Source: a virus
IMG/VR virus record: IMGVR_UViG_3300048837_000333
Coordinates: 1-25,102 of that record
Reading direction: 5' to 3' (one strand)
Length of the DNA stretch: 25,102 nucleotides
Shown: piece by piece, positions 5,187-11,395 of the stretch
Layout: every line of letters starts with the position of its first letter
Position numbering within the stretch: position 1 is the stretch's first letter
The notes under the pieces: generated by a model
What the model was told of the DNA's origin: nothing
The model's input: only the letters and a program-made list of their open reading frames with translations
The model's database searches: none
Translations under genes and position numbers: made by a program

Positions 5187-5351
5187 GTGAAAACCAATAA
5201 CAGGTTAGCCTTAATTTCTTATAAAGAAAAAGCGGTCTTTGTATATGAAGACAAGATAATGATTGCAAAGTACGAATTCGTGCCAGAGCAGCCTTTTACT
5301 AAAGATGATATTGAGTACGTCCGTACAATGGATTATAAGGAGAAAGCTTGA
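5187..5351 (+). CDS. Small hypothetical protein, 54 aa, coupled to thyX
   Basis: A GTG start at 5187, preceded by GGAGA at 5177-5181, opens 54 codons: MKTNNRLALISYKEKAVFVY and so on, ending MDYKEKA. The composition is that of a real protein: alternating hydrophobic strands, then an acidic helix FTKDDIEYVRTM. Its TGA stop overlaps the TTG start of thyX, so the two are translationally coupled. The promoter at 5120-5143 lies about 45 bases upstream. No family is recognised. Confidence 0.6.
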   Translation: MKTNNRLALISYKEKAVFVYEDKIMIAKYEFVPEQPFTKDDIEYVRTMDYKEKA

Positions 5352-6013
5352 CAGTAGTGAGAGTATCGGCGATCACAAAGCCTCTAGTAGAGGGAATTGA
5401 AACAGCCGACGAATTTATCGCCTATGCTGCCCGCGTAAGCAATCCAACTAACCAACTAAATACGGAAACCGCGCCAAACCTCATCGCGTATTTGATTAAA
5501 AATTCCCACTGGTCCCCTCTAGAGATGGTAAGTGCCACACTAGAGATCGAAACTACTAGAGATATTTCACATCAGATTGTGCGTCACAGGTCTTTCGCCT
5601 TTCAGGAGTTTAGTCAGCGTTATGCTGATGTAAGTGTAATGGGACATACTAAATCTGAAGTACGCCTGCAAGACACTAAGAACCGTCAGAATTCTATTGA
5701 AACCCATAATTCTGACCTACATGATTGGTGGTCAGCAGCACAGGGTGCCATATGGGATCTAGGATCTGCTATATACGAGACGGCTCTTGCCAAAGGTATA
5801 GCCAAAGAACTGGCTCGTAAAGTTTTACCGGAAGGCATAACGAACTCCAGGCTGTATATGTCTGGTACTCTACGATCTTGGTATCACTATACTGATTTAC
5901 GCAGTGCTAATGGTACCCAAAAGGAACATAAAATAATTGCAGTAAAAGCAAGAGAAGTGCTAGCCCCTTACTTTCCCTCTATCTTTAATAACCCCAAACT
6001 ACTAAATGTCTAA
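5348..6013 (+). CDS. thyX: Flavin-dependent thymidylate synthase ThyX
   Basis: ThyX makes dTMP from dUMP using methylene-tetrahydrofolate, FAD and NADPH, in the cytoplasm. The diagnostic ThyX motif RHRx7S is present as RHRSFAFQEFSQRY near residue 78. The N-terminal region ending in SHWSPLEM (about residue 55) and the C-terminal LPEGITNSRLYMSGTLRSWY also fit the family. At 221 residues it has the usual length. The start is TTG 5348: AAGGAG lies six bases upstream, and the codon overlaps the stop of the preceding 54-aa gene. The next gene starts eight bases before its end. A phage enzyme of this kind feeds thymidylate to rapid DNA replication. Confidence 0.97.
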   Translation: MTVVRVSAITKPLVEGIETADEFIAYAARVSNPTNQLNTETAPNLIAYLIKNSHWSPLEMVSATLEIETTRDISHQIVRHRSFAFQEFSQRYADVSVMGHTKSEVRLQDTKNRQNSIETHNSDLHDWWSAAQGAIWDLGSAIYETALAKGIAKELARKVLPEGITNSRLYMSGTLRSWYHYTDLRSANGTQKEHKIIAVKAREVLAPYFPSIFNNPKLLNV

Positions 6014-6416
6014 ACAAACTAAAAAAGGCTCTGGTAAAGAAGCCTATTTCGCTCGCTACAAAACCGCTAAAGTTTTTGAAACTAATAAGCGTCGTAAATT
6101 AGAACGGGCATTAAAACGTAATCCAGAAAACAAGCAAATTGTAGAAGCTCTAAAGAATGTCGCCTTTACAAGGAAAGGTCCAAAAACTTCTGTCTGGAAT
6201 CCTACAACAATTGCCTTTGTTAAAATTCTAAAAGAGTTTAAAGGTAAGTTTAATCCGGATATTTTTAATAAAGATCCAGAGATTGCTACTAACGCACTGA
6301 AGACGAAAAATGAAGCTCTGTTTACTAAAGCCGGCAGTAAGATGGGCAAGCAGTCGTTTTTTAGCGTCGGACAGCGTGCTCATGATGGCCTAGGTAATTT
6401 AGTATGGAGTACTTGA
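6006..6416 (+). CDS. Basic hypothetical protein, 136 aa
   Basis: The product is strongly basic, with Lys/Arg-rich segments such as TNKRRKLERALKRNPENKQI near residues 25-45. A middle helix (TTIAFVKILKEFKGKF) and a C-terminal stretch (KMGKQSFFSVGQRAHDGLGN) follow. It has no recognised domain. The charge suggests nucleic acid binding, which is inference. It overlaps the end of thyX by eight bases and the start of the next gene by thirteen, so it belongs to the thyX operon. Confidence 0.8.
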   Translation: MSKQTKKGSGKEAYFARYKTAKVFETNKRRKLERALKRNPENKQIVEALKNVAFTRKGPKTSVWNPTTIAFVKILKEFKGKFNPDIFNKDPEIATNALKTKNEALFTKAGSKMGKQSFFSVGQRAHDGLGNLVWST

Positions 6417-6676
6417 TATTGTATTTCATATTTGCTCTAACCACAGCCATTGCTGTGCAATACGTCATTATAGGGCCGGCACTTCGAGAGGCCATACTAC
6501 TCCTGGACAAAGGGGATCCAATTTACGATAATCCCCGATTAGCTGCAGTAACATTCTTTCTTATGAGTATTATTGTAGCCCCTGTAGTGTTTATTGTGTA
6601 TCTGTCTACTGCTGGTACACAGACGTTTAAGGACGCTCTAGTGAATAGCCTAACAGGGGCAAAATTTCAGTCTTGA
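6404..6676 (+). CDS. Small membrane protein with two predicted helices, 90 aa
   Basis: Two long hydrophobic stretches stand out: residues about 3-26 (YLILYFIFALTTAIAVQYVI) and about 46-70 (LAAVTFFLMSIIVAPVVFIV). They are joined by a charged loop (REAILLLDKGDPIYDNPR), with a polar C-terminal tail. This fits a two-pass inner membrane protein, though no family is recognised. It starts inside the preceding gene and ends within the -35 box of the next promoter. Candidate roles such as host exclusion or membrane anchoring are guesses. Confidence 0.8.
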   Translation: MEYLILYFIFALTTAIAVQYVIIGPALREAILLLDKGDPIYDNPRLAAVTFFLMSIIVAPVVFIVYLSTAGTQTFKDALVNSLTGAKFQS

Positions 6677-6701
6677 TTTATACAACAAATTGAAATATAA
6701 T
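6673..6701 (+). promoter_or_regulatory. Sigma70-type promoter before the 93-aa gene and tRNA-Trp/His/Thr
   Basis: TTGATT (6673-6678), a 17-base spacer and TATAAT (6696-6701) predict a start near 6708. The -35 overlaps the stop codon of the gene before it. The sequence after the -10 (ATATCTTCACTGGAAAATTAA) resembles that after the promoter at 2602-2630. Confidence 0.8.
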
Positions 6702-6726
6702 ATATCTTCACTGGAAAATTAAACAC

Positions 6727-7008
6727 ATGAAACGTCTAATCTTTAACTATCGTAAATCTAATGGTGAAGTCTCTACCCGAGACCTTTTGGCTTTTGTTAC
6801 TCCAAGCAATAAATATGCTGGTATCGACATGAGCTCACTAACGTCTCCAGAAGATGTAGAGGATTTTACGGCTGAAGCTACTGCTCTGCATACTGAGTTT
6901 GTGCAAAAGATGGCAGCACTTCAAGCTAAATATGATCTGAAGCATAATTATCGACAGTTTCTAGAATCAGGCGTTTCTATGCTAGAAGAAGTTGAGGCGC
7001 GAGTGTGA
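6727..7008 (+). CDS. Hypothetical protein, 93 aa, with 3' end overlapping tRNA-Trp
   Basis: The protein starts MKRLIFNYRKSNGEVSTRDL. A short strand-rich N-terminus is followed by two helices that could form a coiled hairpin (EDVEDFTAEATALHTEFVQK, then MAALQAKYDLKHNYRQFL). No catalytic motif is seen. Its own promoter lies 26 bases upstream of the ATG. The last five codons and the TGA fall inside the tRNA-Trp gene, the second tRNA/CDS overlap in this window. Function unknown. Confidence 0.8.
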   Translation: MKRLIFNYRKSNGEVSTRDLLAFVTPSNKYAGIDMSSLTSPEDVEDFTAEATALHTEFVQKMAALQAKYDLKHNYRQFLESGVSMLEEVEARV

Positions 7009-7068
7009 CGGTTGCATACAGGTCTCCAAAACCTTGTGGATGGGGTTCGACTCCCTAGTGCTTCGCCA
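6994..7068 (+). tRNA. tRNA-Trp(CCA)
   Basis: The acceptor GAGGCGC pairs with GTGCTTC (7058-7064) with two wobbles. The anticodon loop CTCCAAA gives CCA. The T arm is TGGGG-TTCGACT-CCCTA, and discriminator G plus CCA are encoded. It begins 15 bases before the end of the preceding coding sequence. Confidence 0.92.
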
Positions 7069-7076
7069 TGTTCAGT

Positions 7077-7152
7077 AGTGAGTATAGTGTTAGCGGTTAG
7101 CACGCAAGGTTGTGGCCCTTGTAGCGCGGGTTCGAATCCCGCACTCACCCCA
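7077..7152 (+). tRNA. tRNA-His(GTG) with an irregular acceptor stem
   Basis: The D stem is GTGT/GCAC. The anticodon arm CAAGG-TTGTGGC-CCTTG gives GTG, and the T arm is GCGGG-TTCGAAT-CCCGC. The acceptor pairs GTGAGT with ACTCAC over only six positions, then C73 and CCA. One base is missing from the 3' strand compared with E. coli tRNA-His. The -1 base encoded is A (7077), not the usual G. Confidence 0.88.
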
Positions 7153-7156
7153 ATTA

Positions 7157-7230
7157 GCCCTTGTAGTATATTGGTATTACAGTTGCCTTGTAAGCATCAG
7201 AAGAAGGTTCGATTCCTTACTGGGGCACCA
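7157..7230 (+). tRNA. tRNA-Thr(TGT)
   Basis: The acceptor GCCCTTG pairs with CTGGGGC, with one mismatch. The anticodon loop CTTGTAA gives TGT. The T loop is TTCGATT, and A plus CCA are encoded (7227-7230). It starts five bases after tRNA-His. Confidence 0.92.
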
Positions 7231-7234
7231 CATT

Positions 7235-7474
7235 ATGAAATTCGGAAAAGAAGATACAAAAATTATAGGGGAATGCTACGAGCTAGCAGAGCAATTTGCC
7301 AGTCATATTATGACTTTAGCAAAAAACGCTGAAGTGGTCCCTAGTGAACTGCCAGTTTCTGAGCTACCTACACATGTTCTCTTGAATATGTGTATTGCTT
7401 ATAGTATAATGTACGATAGACTAGAAGAAATGAGTCTATTGTCTAAACTAACTTCCACCAAAACTCAACATTAA
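7235..7474 (+). CDS. Hypothetical protein, 79 aa
   Basis: The start is ATG 7235, four bases after tRNA-Thr; the frame upstream runs through tRNA genes and is not real. The protein (MKFGKEDTKIIGECYELAEQ...) looks all-helical, and HVLLNMCIAYSIMYDRLEEM suggests a helix-bundle or dimer surface. No family is recognised. A good promoter lies inside its 3' part and probably serves the next gene. Confidence 0.7.
   Translation: MKFGKEDTKIIGECYELAEQFASHIMTLAKNAEVVPSELPVSELPTHVLLNMCIAYSIMYDRLEEMSLLSKLTSTKTQH
7382..7410 (+). promoter_or_regulatory. Internal sigma70-type promoter for the small HTH gene
   Basis: TTGAAT (7382-7387), a 17-base spacer and TATAAT (7405-7410) lie inside the 79-aa gene. Predicted transcription starts near 7417, about 65 bases before the ATG at 7482. 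The transcript would run to the strong terminator at 7844-7869. Confidence 0.6.
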
Positions 7475-7481
7475 GGTAATA

Positions 7482-7841
7482 ATGACTACTACTTGGACCC
7501 CAGAACTTAAAGAACAAGTTATTGAAGAATACAAAGAGCAGGATCCTACGCCTGAAACTAGTACTGAGATCATCAAGCAAATTGCTGAAGAAAACGATCT
7601 GTCGCCGAACGGAGTGCGACAAGTCCTAGTACAGGCAGGGGTTTATGTTAAGAAGGATACTACTGCAAGTAAACCCACAGAAGCCAAAGGCAAGGGGGAG
7701 GGCACTAAGCGTGTCTCTAAAGAATCCCAACTAGATGCCTTGCGCGAGGCTATTAAGGCTCGCGGACATAGTGTCGACGAAGACATTGTTGGTAAATTGA
7801 CGGGTAAAGCAGCAGCCTACTTTACTACAGTTCTCTCTTAA
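7482..7841 (+). CDS. Small helix-turn-helix protein, 119 aa, related in pattern to the D5-like protein
   Basis: Residues about 5-55 (WTPELKEQVIEEYKEQ, IIKQIAEENDLSPNGVRQVL) form a helix-turn-helix unit that ends AGVYVKK. A Lys/Thr/Gly-rich linker (about 56-80) and a small helical C-terminus (LDALREAIKARGHSVDED) follow. The unit resembles each of the four modules in the protein at 10513-11274. I infer a DNA-binding role, perhaps early transcription control. It has its own likely promoter inside the gene before and a strong terminator just after its stop. The HTH is clear; the target is unknown. Confidence 0.75.
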   Translation: MTTTWTPELKEQVIEEYKEQDPTPETSTEIIKQIAEENDLSPNGVRQVLVQAGVYVKKDTTASKPTEAKGKGEGTKRVSKESQLDALREAIKARGHSVDEDIVGKLTGKAAAYFTTVLS

Positions 7842-7843
7842 TC

Positions 7844-7869
7844 AAAGGCTGCCGCAGGGCGGCCTTTTT
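7844..7869 (+). terminator. Rho-independent terminator after the small HTH gene
   Basis: AAAGGCTGCC (7844-7853) pairs with GGCGGCCTTT (7858-7867) over 10 bp with one T.G pair and a GCAG tetraloop. It continues into five Ts. The next gene starts five bases later. Confidence 0.9.
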
Positions 7870-7874
7870 CAATT

Positions 7875-8471
7875 ATGGCAACCAAAAGATCAAAGAACGC
7901 TGAACATGAACGACTTGACGACAAGAGTATTGAAAAAGCCATAGAAATCCTTAATAACAAGGGTACGAAAAAAGCTGCTTGCGAAGTACTAAATATTTCT
8001 TATAATACTACTCGATTAAATACCTTAATCGAAAAGTATTTGGAAAATAAGCGACGCACGGCCGAAAAGCGAAAAGAAAAACGAGGTAAGCCTGCTACTG
8101 CATCAGAAATTCAGTATACTGTAGAAAGCTATTTGGAAGGTAGAGCAGTACAGGACATTGCGGAAGCTTTATATCGGGGTCCGGCGTTTGTAGTCTCTAT
8201 CCTGTCTAGATATTCTGTACCTATGCGAAATATCCCCCACAGCTATTTCAGTCCTAAACTCATACCGGACGAAGCCTGTCGAGATAAGTTTATGGTAGGG
8301 GAGAAAGTGTATAGTGCAAGGTATGACTCTCTAGCTACTATTGAAAGCGAATTTAAACCAGGCATATACAAGATCTATCTGCTTTCTGAAAAACAAAAAC
8401 AATACGCATATCAGGAGGCTGCGGAACTGGCTTCTTTAGAACATCTAAGAAAGCTAGGAATCAATGTCTAA
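7875..8471 (+). CDS. HTH-containing hypothetical protein, 198 aa
   Basis: The N-terminal half is basic and has a helix-turn-helix-like stretch at about residues 18-50 (IEKAIEILNNKGTKKAACEV, then LNISYNTTRLNTLIEKYL). A Lys/Arg-rich linker (RRTAEKRKEKRGKPA) is followed by a second HTH-like unit (VESYLEGRAVQDIAEALYRG). The C-terminal third (MVGEKVYSARYDSLATIESE) has a beta-rich look. Two HTH units suggest DNA binding. It overlaps the PC4-like gene by eight bases, so the two are likely co-expressed. Similar proteins sit here in T5-like phages as far as I recall, without known function. Confidence 0.75.
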   Translation: MATKRSKNAEHERLDDKSIEKAIEILNNKGTKKAACEVLNISYNTTRLNTLIEKYLENKRRTAEKRKEKRGKPATASEIQYTVESYLEGRAVQDIAEALYRGPAFVVSILSRYSVPMRNIPHSYFSPKLIPDEACRDKFMVGEKVYSARYDSLATIESEFKPGIYKIYLLSEKQKQYAYQEAAELASLEHLRKLGINV

Positions 8472-8787
8472 CGTAATATATGAGAAGGTGATCTACGAAA
8501 ACCCTGATAAGGGATTTCAACTTAGACTGGTTTTAAACTCTTTTAGAGATGTAGAGTACGTACACATTAGAAAGTATTTTATGTCGTATGATGAAGGATA
8601 TCTACCATCTAAGGAAGGAATATCCCTGCCAGCTAATATAGAAAGTATTTTTAATCTATTGGATGGCCTAGTAGAAATATGCTCTCTAGAAGAAAATAAG
8701 CATGTAATAGTAGATTATCTAAATAAACTAATATCGACCCTAGACGATGAACAAAGTCCACGAATTTTTGAGCCTGGCAGCCCGTAG
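8464..8787 (+). CDS. PC4-like single-stranded DNA-binding protein, 107 aa
   Basis: The segment FQLRLVLNSFRDVEYVHIRK, then YFMSYDEGYLPSKEGISLP and FNLLDGL, matches the PC4 fold core. The order is strand, YVxIRxY-type strand, KxGISL turn and the final helix. A PC4 homologue is known from phage T5 and has been linked to recombination-dependent replication. Such proteins bind ssDNA as dimers. The acidic C-terminal tail is short. It overlaps the gene before by eight bases and ligA by 41 bases. That places it in one unit with the HTH protein and the ligase, and supports a replication/recombination role. Confidence 0.8.
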   Translation: MSNVIYEKVIYENPDKGFQLRLVLNSFRDVEYVHIRKYFMSYDEGYLPSKEGISLPANIESIFNLLDGLVEICSLEENKHVIVDYLNKLISTLDDEQSPRIFEPGSP

Positions 8788-9697
8788 TTATTACGCCGGC
8801 AGTCCTATTATTAGCGACGAGCAGTTTGACAGATTAGCAGATATATCTGGGTATACAGATGTAGGTGCTAAACAACATGAAAACATTGAGAAGCACTACT
8901 TTCGCATGTATAGCCTGCAAAAATACTACGAAGGAGAGGGTAAGCCCCCTAAACTAGAGGGCGAAATTGATGTAAGCCCTAAAATCGACGGTGCCGCAGT
9001 ATCGCTGCTATATGTGGAAGGTAACCTAGTACGCGCGCTGACGCGCGGAGACGGAGTAGAAGGCACGAACGTTACAGATAAATTTCTGAACACAAATCTA
9101 GTGCCTAAGGTAATTATCACTGATATTCCAATTCTACAGATAACCGGCGAATTAGCGGCCCCCAGTCACATAGAGAACGCCCGGAATTACGCTGCAGGTA
9201 GTCTTAACCTAAAAGACATACAAGAGTTTAGGACGCGGGCTGTAACCTTTTTTGCATATAACACTCAGCCGTCTATTTCTGGGTACTTTAGTCTAGATAT
9301 GCGAGCCCTTATGCAGTATGGATTCAATACTGTAAAAGACTCAGAAATTCACAATATCTATCCTTGTGATGGTATTGTGTATAGGTTGAATGTCGTAGCT
9401 GACTTTGAGGCTGCTGGTTATACAGCAAAACACCCAAAAGGCGCATACGCTTTAAAAGAGCGCAAAGAGGCCGTGGAAACTACTCTGCTTGATGTAGTTT
9501 GGCAAACAGGTAAGAGTGGTAAGGTTACACCCGTGGCAGTACTAGAGCCTGTCAAGATTGGAGACGCTCTAATCTCTCGTGCTACTCTAAATAACATTGC
9601 GTATATACGAGCATTAGATATTCGTATTGGGGACACCGTAGGTGTTGTTCGATCTGGTGAGATCATCCCTCAAGTCGTGTACAAGGCTGCTGGATAG
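8747..9697 (+). CDS. ligA: NAD+-dependent DNA ligase, subunit A (adenylation and OB domains)
   Basis: This is the N-terminal half of a LigA-type ligase, which seals nicks using NAD+. Residues about 3-35 (YYAGSPIISDEQFDRLAD) are the NAD+-binding Ia domain. The nucleotidyltransferase domain has the active-site Lys in SPKIDGAAVS (about residue 79), plus LTRGDGVEG, TGELAAP and a DGIVYRLN motif. The OB fold ends at about residue 313 (ATLNNI, RIGDTVGVVRSGEIIPQVV). The protein stops exactly where the zinc finger would begin. The zinc-finger, HhH and BRCT parts are encoded separately downstream, as in T5-like phages that carry ligA and ligB. The start ATG lies within the PC4-like gene. Confidence 0.95.
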   Translation: MNKVHEFLSLAARSYYAGSPIISDEQFDRLADISGYTDVGAKQHENIEKHYFRMYSLQKYYEGEGKPPKLEGEIDVSPKIDGAAVSLLYVEGNLVRALTRGDGVEGTNVTDKFLNTNLVPKVIITDIPILQITGELAAPSHIENARNYAAGSLNLKDIQEFRTRAVTFFAYNTQPSISGYFSLDMRALMQYGFNTVKDSEIHNIYPCDGIVYRLNVVADFEAAGYTAKHPKGAYALKERKEAVETTLLDVVWQTGKSGKVTPVAVLEPVKIGDALISRATLNNIAYIRALDIRIGDTVGVVRSGEIIPQVVYKAAG

Positions 9698-9713
9698 GAT
9701 GAAAAATTTGATC

Positions 9714-9742
9714 TTGATTTCTTTCGGCATTTGATCTATAAT
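9714..9742 (+). promoter_or_regulatory. Strong sigma70-type promoter placed directly on the ligB start codon
   Basis: TTGATT (9714-9719), a 17-base spacer and TATAAT (9737-9742) are close to consensus. Transcription would begin at about 9749, the A of the ligB ATG, giving a leaderless or nearly leaderless mRNA. ATTTGATCT occurs twice, at 9706-9714 and 9729-9737, flanking the -35 and touching the -10 with 23-base spacing. Confidence 0.75.
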
Positions 9743-9748
9743 AATAAC

Positions 9749-10516
9749 ATGACTGAGAAATTATATACTTTTATCGAAGAGCCTACAGAGTGCCCATGTT
9801 GCCTGTATCCTCTAGAAAAAATTAATGACCAACTATTTTGTAGAAACTCAGCCTGTTCAGCTAAAGTAAATAAAAGACTGGAGCATTTTTGTAAAGTCCT
9901 TAATATTAAAGGGTTAGGTCCGAAAACCATTGAGAAACTACAAATCCAAGAAATATCTGAATTATATTATCTAGATTTAGATGACATGATAAAAGTACTT
10001 GGAGAAAAGGTTGCTCTAAAACTACAGGACGAAATTGAAAAATCAAAAACAGCCTCACTTGAAACAGTACTAGCTGCACTATCTATTCCACTAATAGGTG
10101 AAACTGCTTCTACTAAAATCTGTGCAGTAGTTAAGCATATTAGTGAAATTAATCAAGAAACTTGCAAAAAAGCAGGTCTTGGTGAAAAAGCTACCTTCAA
10201 TCTCTTAGAGTGGCTTAATACAGAAGGAAAAGACGTTATACCGTTCCTTCCTTTTTCTCTAGAAACTAAAATTAAACCTAACGTTACAGCTAACAAGTCT
10301 GTATGTATTACTGGAAAATTGAAGTCTTTTAAGAAAAAATCCGATGCTACCGAAGCTTTGCTGGCTGCAGGATATAAACTAGTAGATTCTGTAACAAAAA
10401 CTACAGACTATCTAATTAACGAGAGCGGAAGTTATTCCGCAAAAGTTCAAACAGCCGAAAAATACGGCATACCCATTATAACCGATCTAAACGATCTATT
10501 GAAAGAAACTAAATGA
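9749..10516 (+). CDS. ligB: NAD+-dependent DNA ligase, subunit B (zinc finger, HhH, BRCT)
   Basis: This is the C-terminal half of a LigA-type ligase on a separate gene. Residues about 10-35 hold a four-Cys zinc finger (CPCC at the start, then CRNSACSAKV). The helix-hairpin-helix region follows (LNIKGLGPKTIEKLQ, LSIPLIGETASTKI). A BRCT domain fills the last 75 residues (SVCITGKLKSFKKKSDATEA through TDYLINESG to YGIPIITDL). These parts bind nicked DNA and would complement the catalytic half encoded upstream. I choose ATG 9749; a TTG at 9731 lies inside the promoter. No ribosome-binding site precedes the ATG. The stop overlaps the next start as ATGA. Confidence 0.93.
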   Translation: MTEKLYTFIEEPTECPCCLYPLEKINDQLFCRNSACSAKVNKRLEHFCKVLNIKGLGPKTIEKLQIQEISELYYLDLDDMIKVLGEKVALKLQDEIEKSKTASLETVLAALSIPLIGETASTKICAVVKHISEINQETCKKAGLGEKATFNLLEWLNTEGKDVIPFLPFSLETKIKPNVTANKSVCITGKLKSFKKKSDATEALLAAGYKLVDSVTKTTDYLINESGSYSAKVQTAEKYGIPIITDLNDLLKETK

Positions 10517-11274
10517 GCGAAAACCAAAACAAAAAGTGGAACGATGAAGCTGTTGCAACTCTGAAGGCTAATGCTGTTGAGGGTGAAGTGGTTCCTGCGC
10601 ACGTCGTAGAAGCTATGGCTGCTGAACTGGAAACTAGTGTGCGTTCCGTTGCAGCTAAGTACCGTCAACTTGGCTACGAAGTTGCCTCTATGGCTAAGGA
10701 AAAGCTTCCGGCATTTTCGCCGGAGCAAAGCCAAGACCTTCTTGATTTTGTCACTGAAAATAGTGGAGTTTACACATACAAAGAGCTGGCCGAACAATTC
10801 CCAGGCGGGTTCTCTGCTAAGCAGATTCAAGGTAAGATCTTAGCACTTGAGCTTACTTCCCACGTGCGTCCTGCCGAAAAGGTTGAAGTGGCTCGTTCGT
10901 ATACGGAAGCGGAAGAAGCTACTTTCATTAAGATGGCCAAAGAAGGTCGTTTTATTGAAGACATTGCAGCAGCCCTAGGCAAGGAAGTTCCTAGTGTTCG
11001 CGGTAAAGCCCTGTCACTAACGCGTAGTGGTCATCTTGACAAGATTCCGCAGCAGCGCGAAAGCCATGCTAAGGATGTGATCGATCCGGTGGTTGCTCTG
11101 GGCGACAAGATTCATGAAATGACAGTTGCGGAAATTGCTGCCGCTGTCGATAAGACTGACCGCGGTGTTCGTACCCTTCTTACCCGTCGTGGTATTAAGG
11201 TTGCTGATTACGATGGCGCTGGTAAAAAGGCCAAAGCAGAAGCTAAGCAGGCTGCTGCCAAGCAAGCTGCTTAA
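10513..11274 (+). CDS. DNA-binding protein built from four HTH modules (T5 D5-like by position and size)
   Basis: The protein has four similar modules of about 50 residues. They start near residues 8, 68, 128 and 190, and each ends in a recognition-helix-like segment: SVRSVAAKYRQLGYEV, SAKQIQGKILALELTSHV, EVPSVRGKALSLTRSGHL and TDRGVRTLLTRRGIKVAD. The C-terminus is a Lys/Ala-rich tail. This is an array of helix-turn-helix or SANT-like units. Phage T5 D5 is an abundant DNA-binding protein of about this mass needed for replication and late expression. The equation with D5 rests on position and composition and is inferred. A strong terminator follows. The gene is more GC-rich than its neighbours, perhaps reflecting high expression. 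Confidence 0.75.
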   Translation: MSENQNKKWNDEAVATLKANAVEGEVVPAHVVEAMAAELETSVRSVAAKYRQLGYEVASMAKEKLPAFSPEQSQDLLDFVTENSGVYTYKELAEQFPGGFSAKQIQGKILALELTSHVRPAEKVEVARSYTEAEEATFIKMAKEGRFIEDIAAALGKEVPSVRGKALSLTRSGHLDKIPQQRESHAKDVIDPVVALGDKIHEMTVAEIAAAVDKTDRGVRTLLTRRGIKVADYDGAGKKAKAEAKQAAAKQAA

Positions 11275-11299
11275 TTACTAGACTTTAAGTCTTAAGTAT

Positions 11300-11332
11300 A
11301 AGGCCGGAGTAGTGTCTGCTCCGGCCTTTTTT
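11300..11332 (+). terminator. Strong rho-independent terminator after the D5-like gene
   Basis: AAGGCCGGAG (11300-11309) pairs with CTCCGGCCTT (11319-11328) over 10 bp and continues into a run of six Ts. It isolates the ligB/D5 unit from the helicase block. Confidence 0.95.
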
Positions 11333-11345
11333 GCTTGAGCTGAAA

Positions 11346-11371
11346 TTAGAGTTACGTTAAGTTAACTCTAA
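11346..11371 (+). repeat. 9-bp perfect inverted repeat upstream of the helicase operon
   Basis: TTAGAGTTA (11346-11354) and TAACTCTAA (11363-11371) are exact inverted copies with an 8-base spacer. They lie between the terminator and the AGAGGA ribosome-binding site of the gene at 11396. This could be an operator or an mRNA hairpin. I see only a weak -35 (TTGAGC, 11335-11340) near it. Confidence 0.5.
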
Positions 11372-11395
11372 CTTGAGTTCATAGAGAGGAATTTA

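Noticed and set aside
7012-7332. Open frames running across tRNA-Trp, His and Thr
   Set aside because: They read through tRNA genes and give low-complexity, Cys/Ser/Pro-rich products. Only the frame from ATG 7235 looks like protein.
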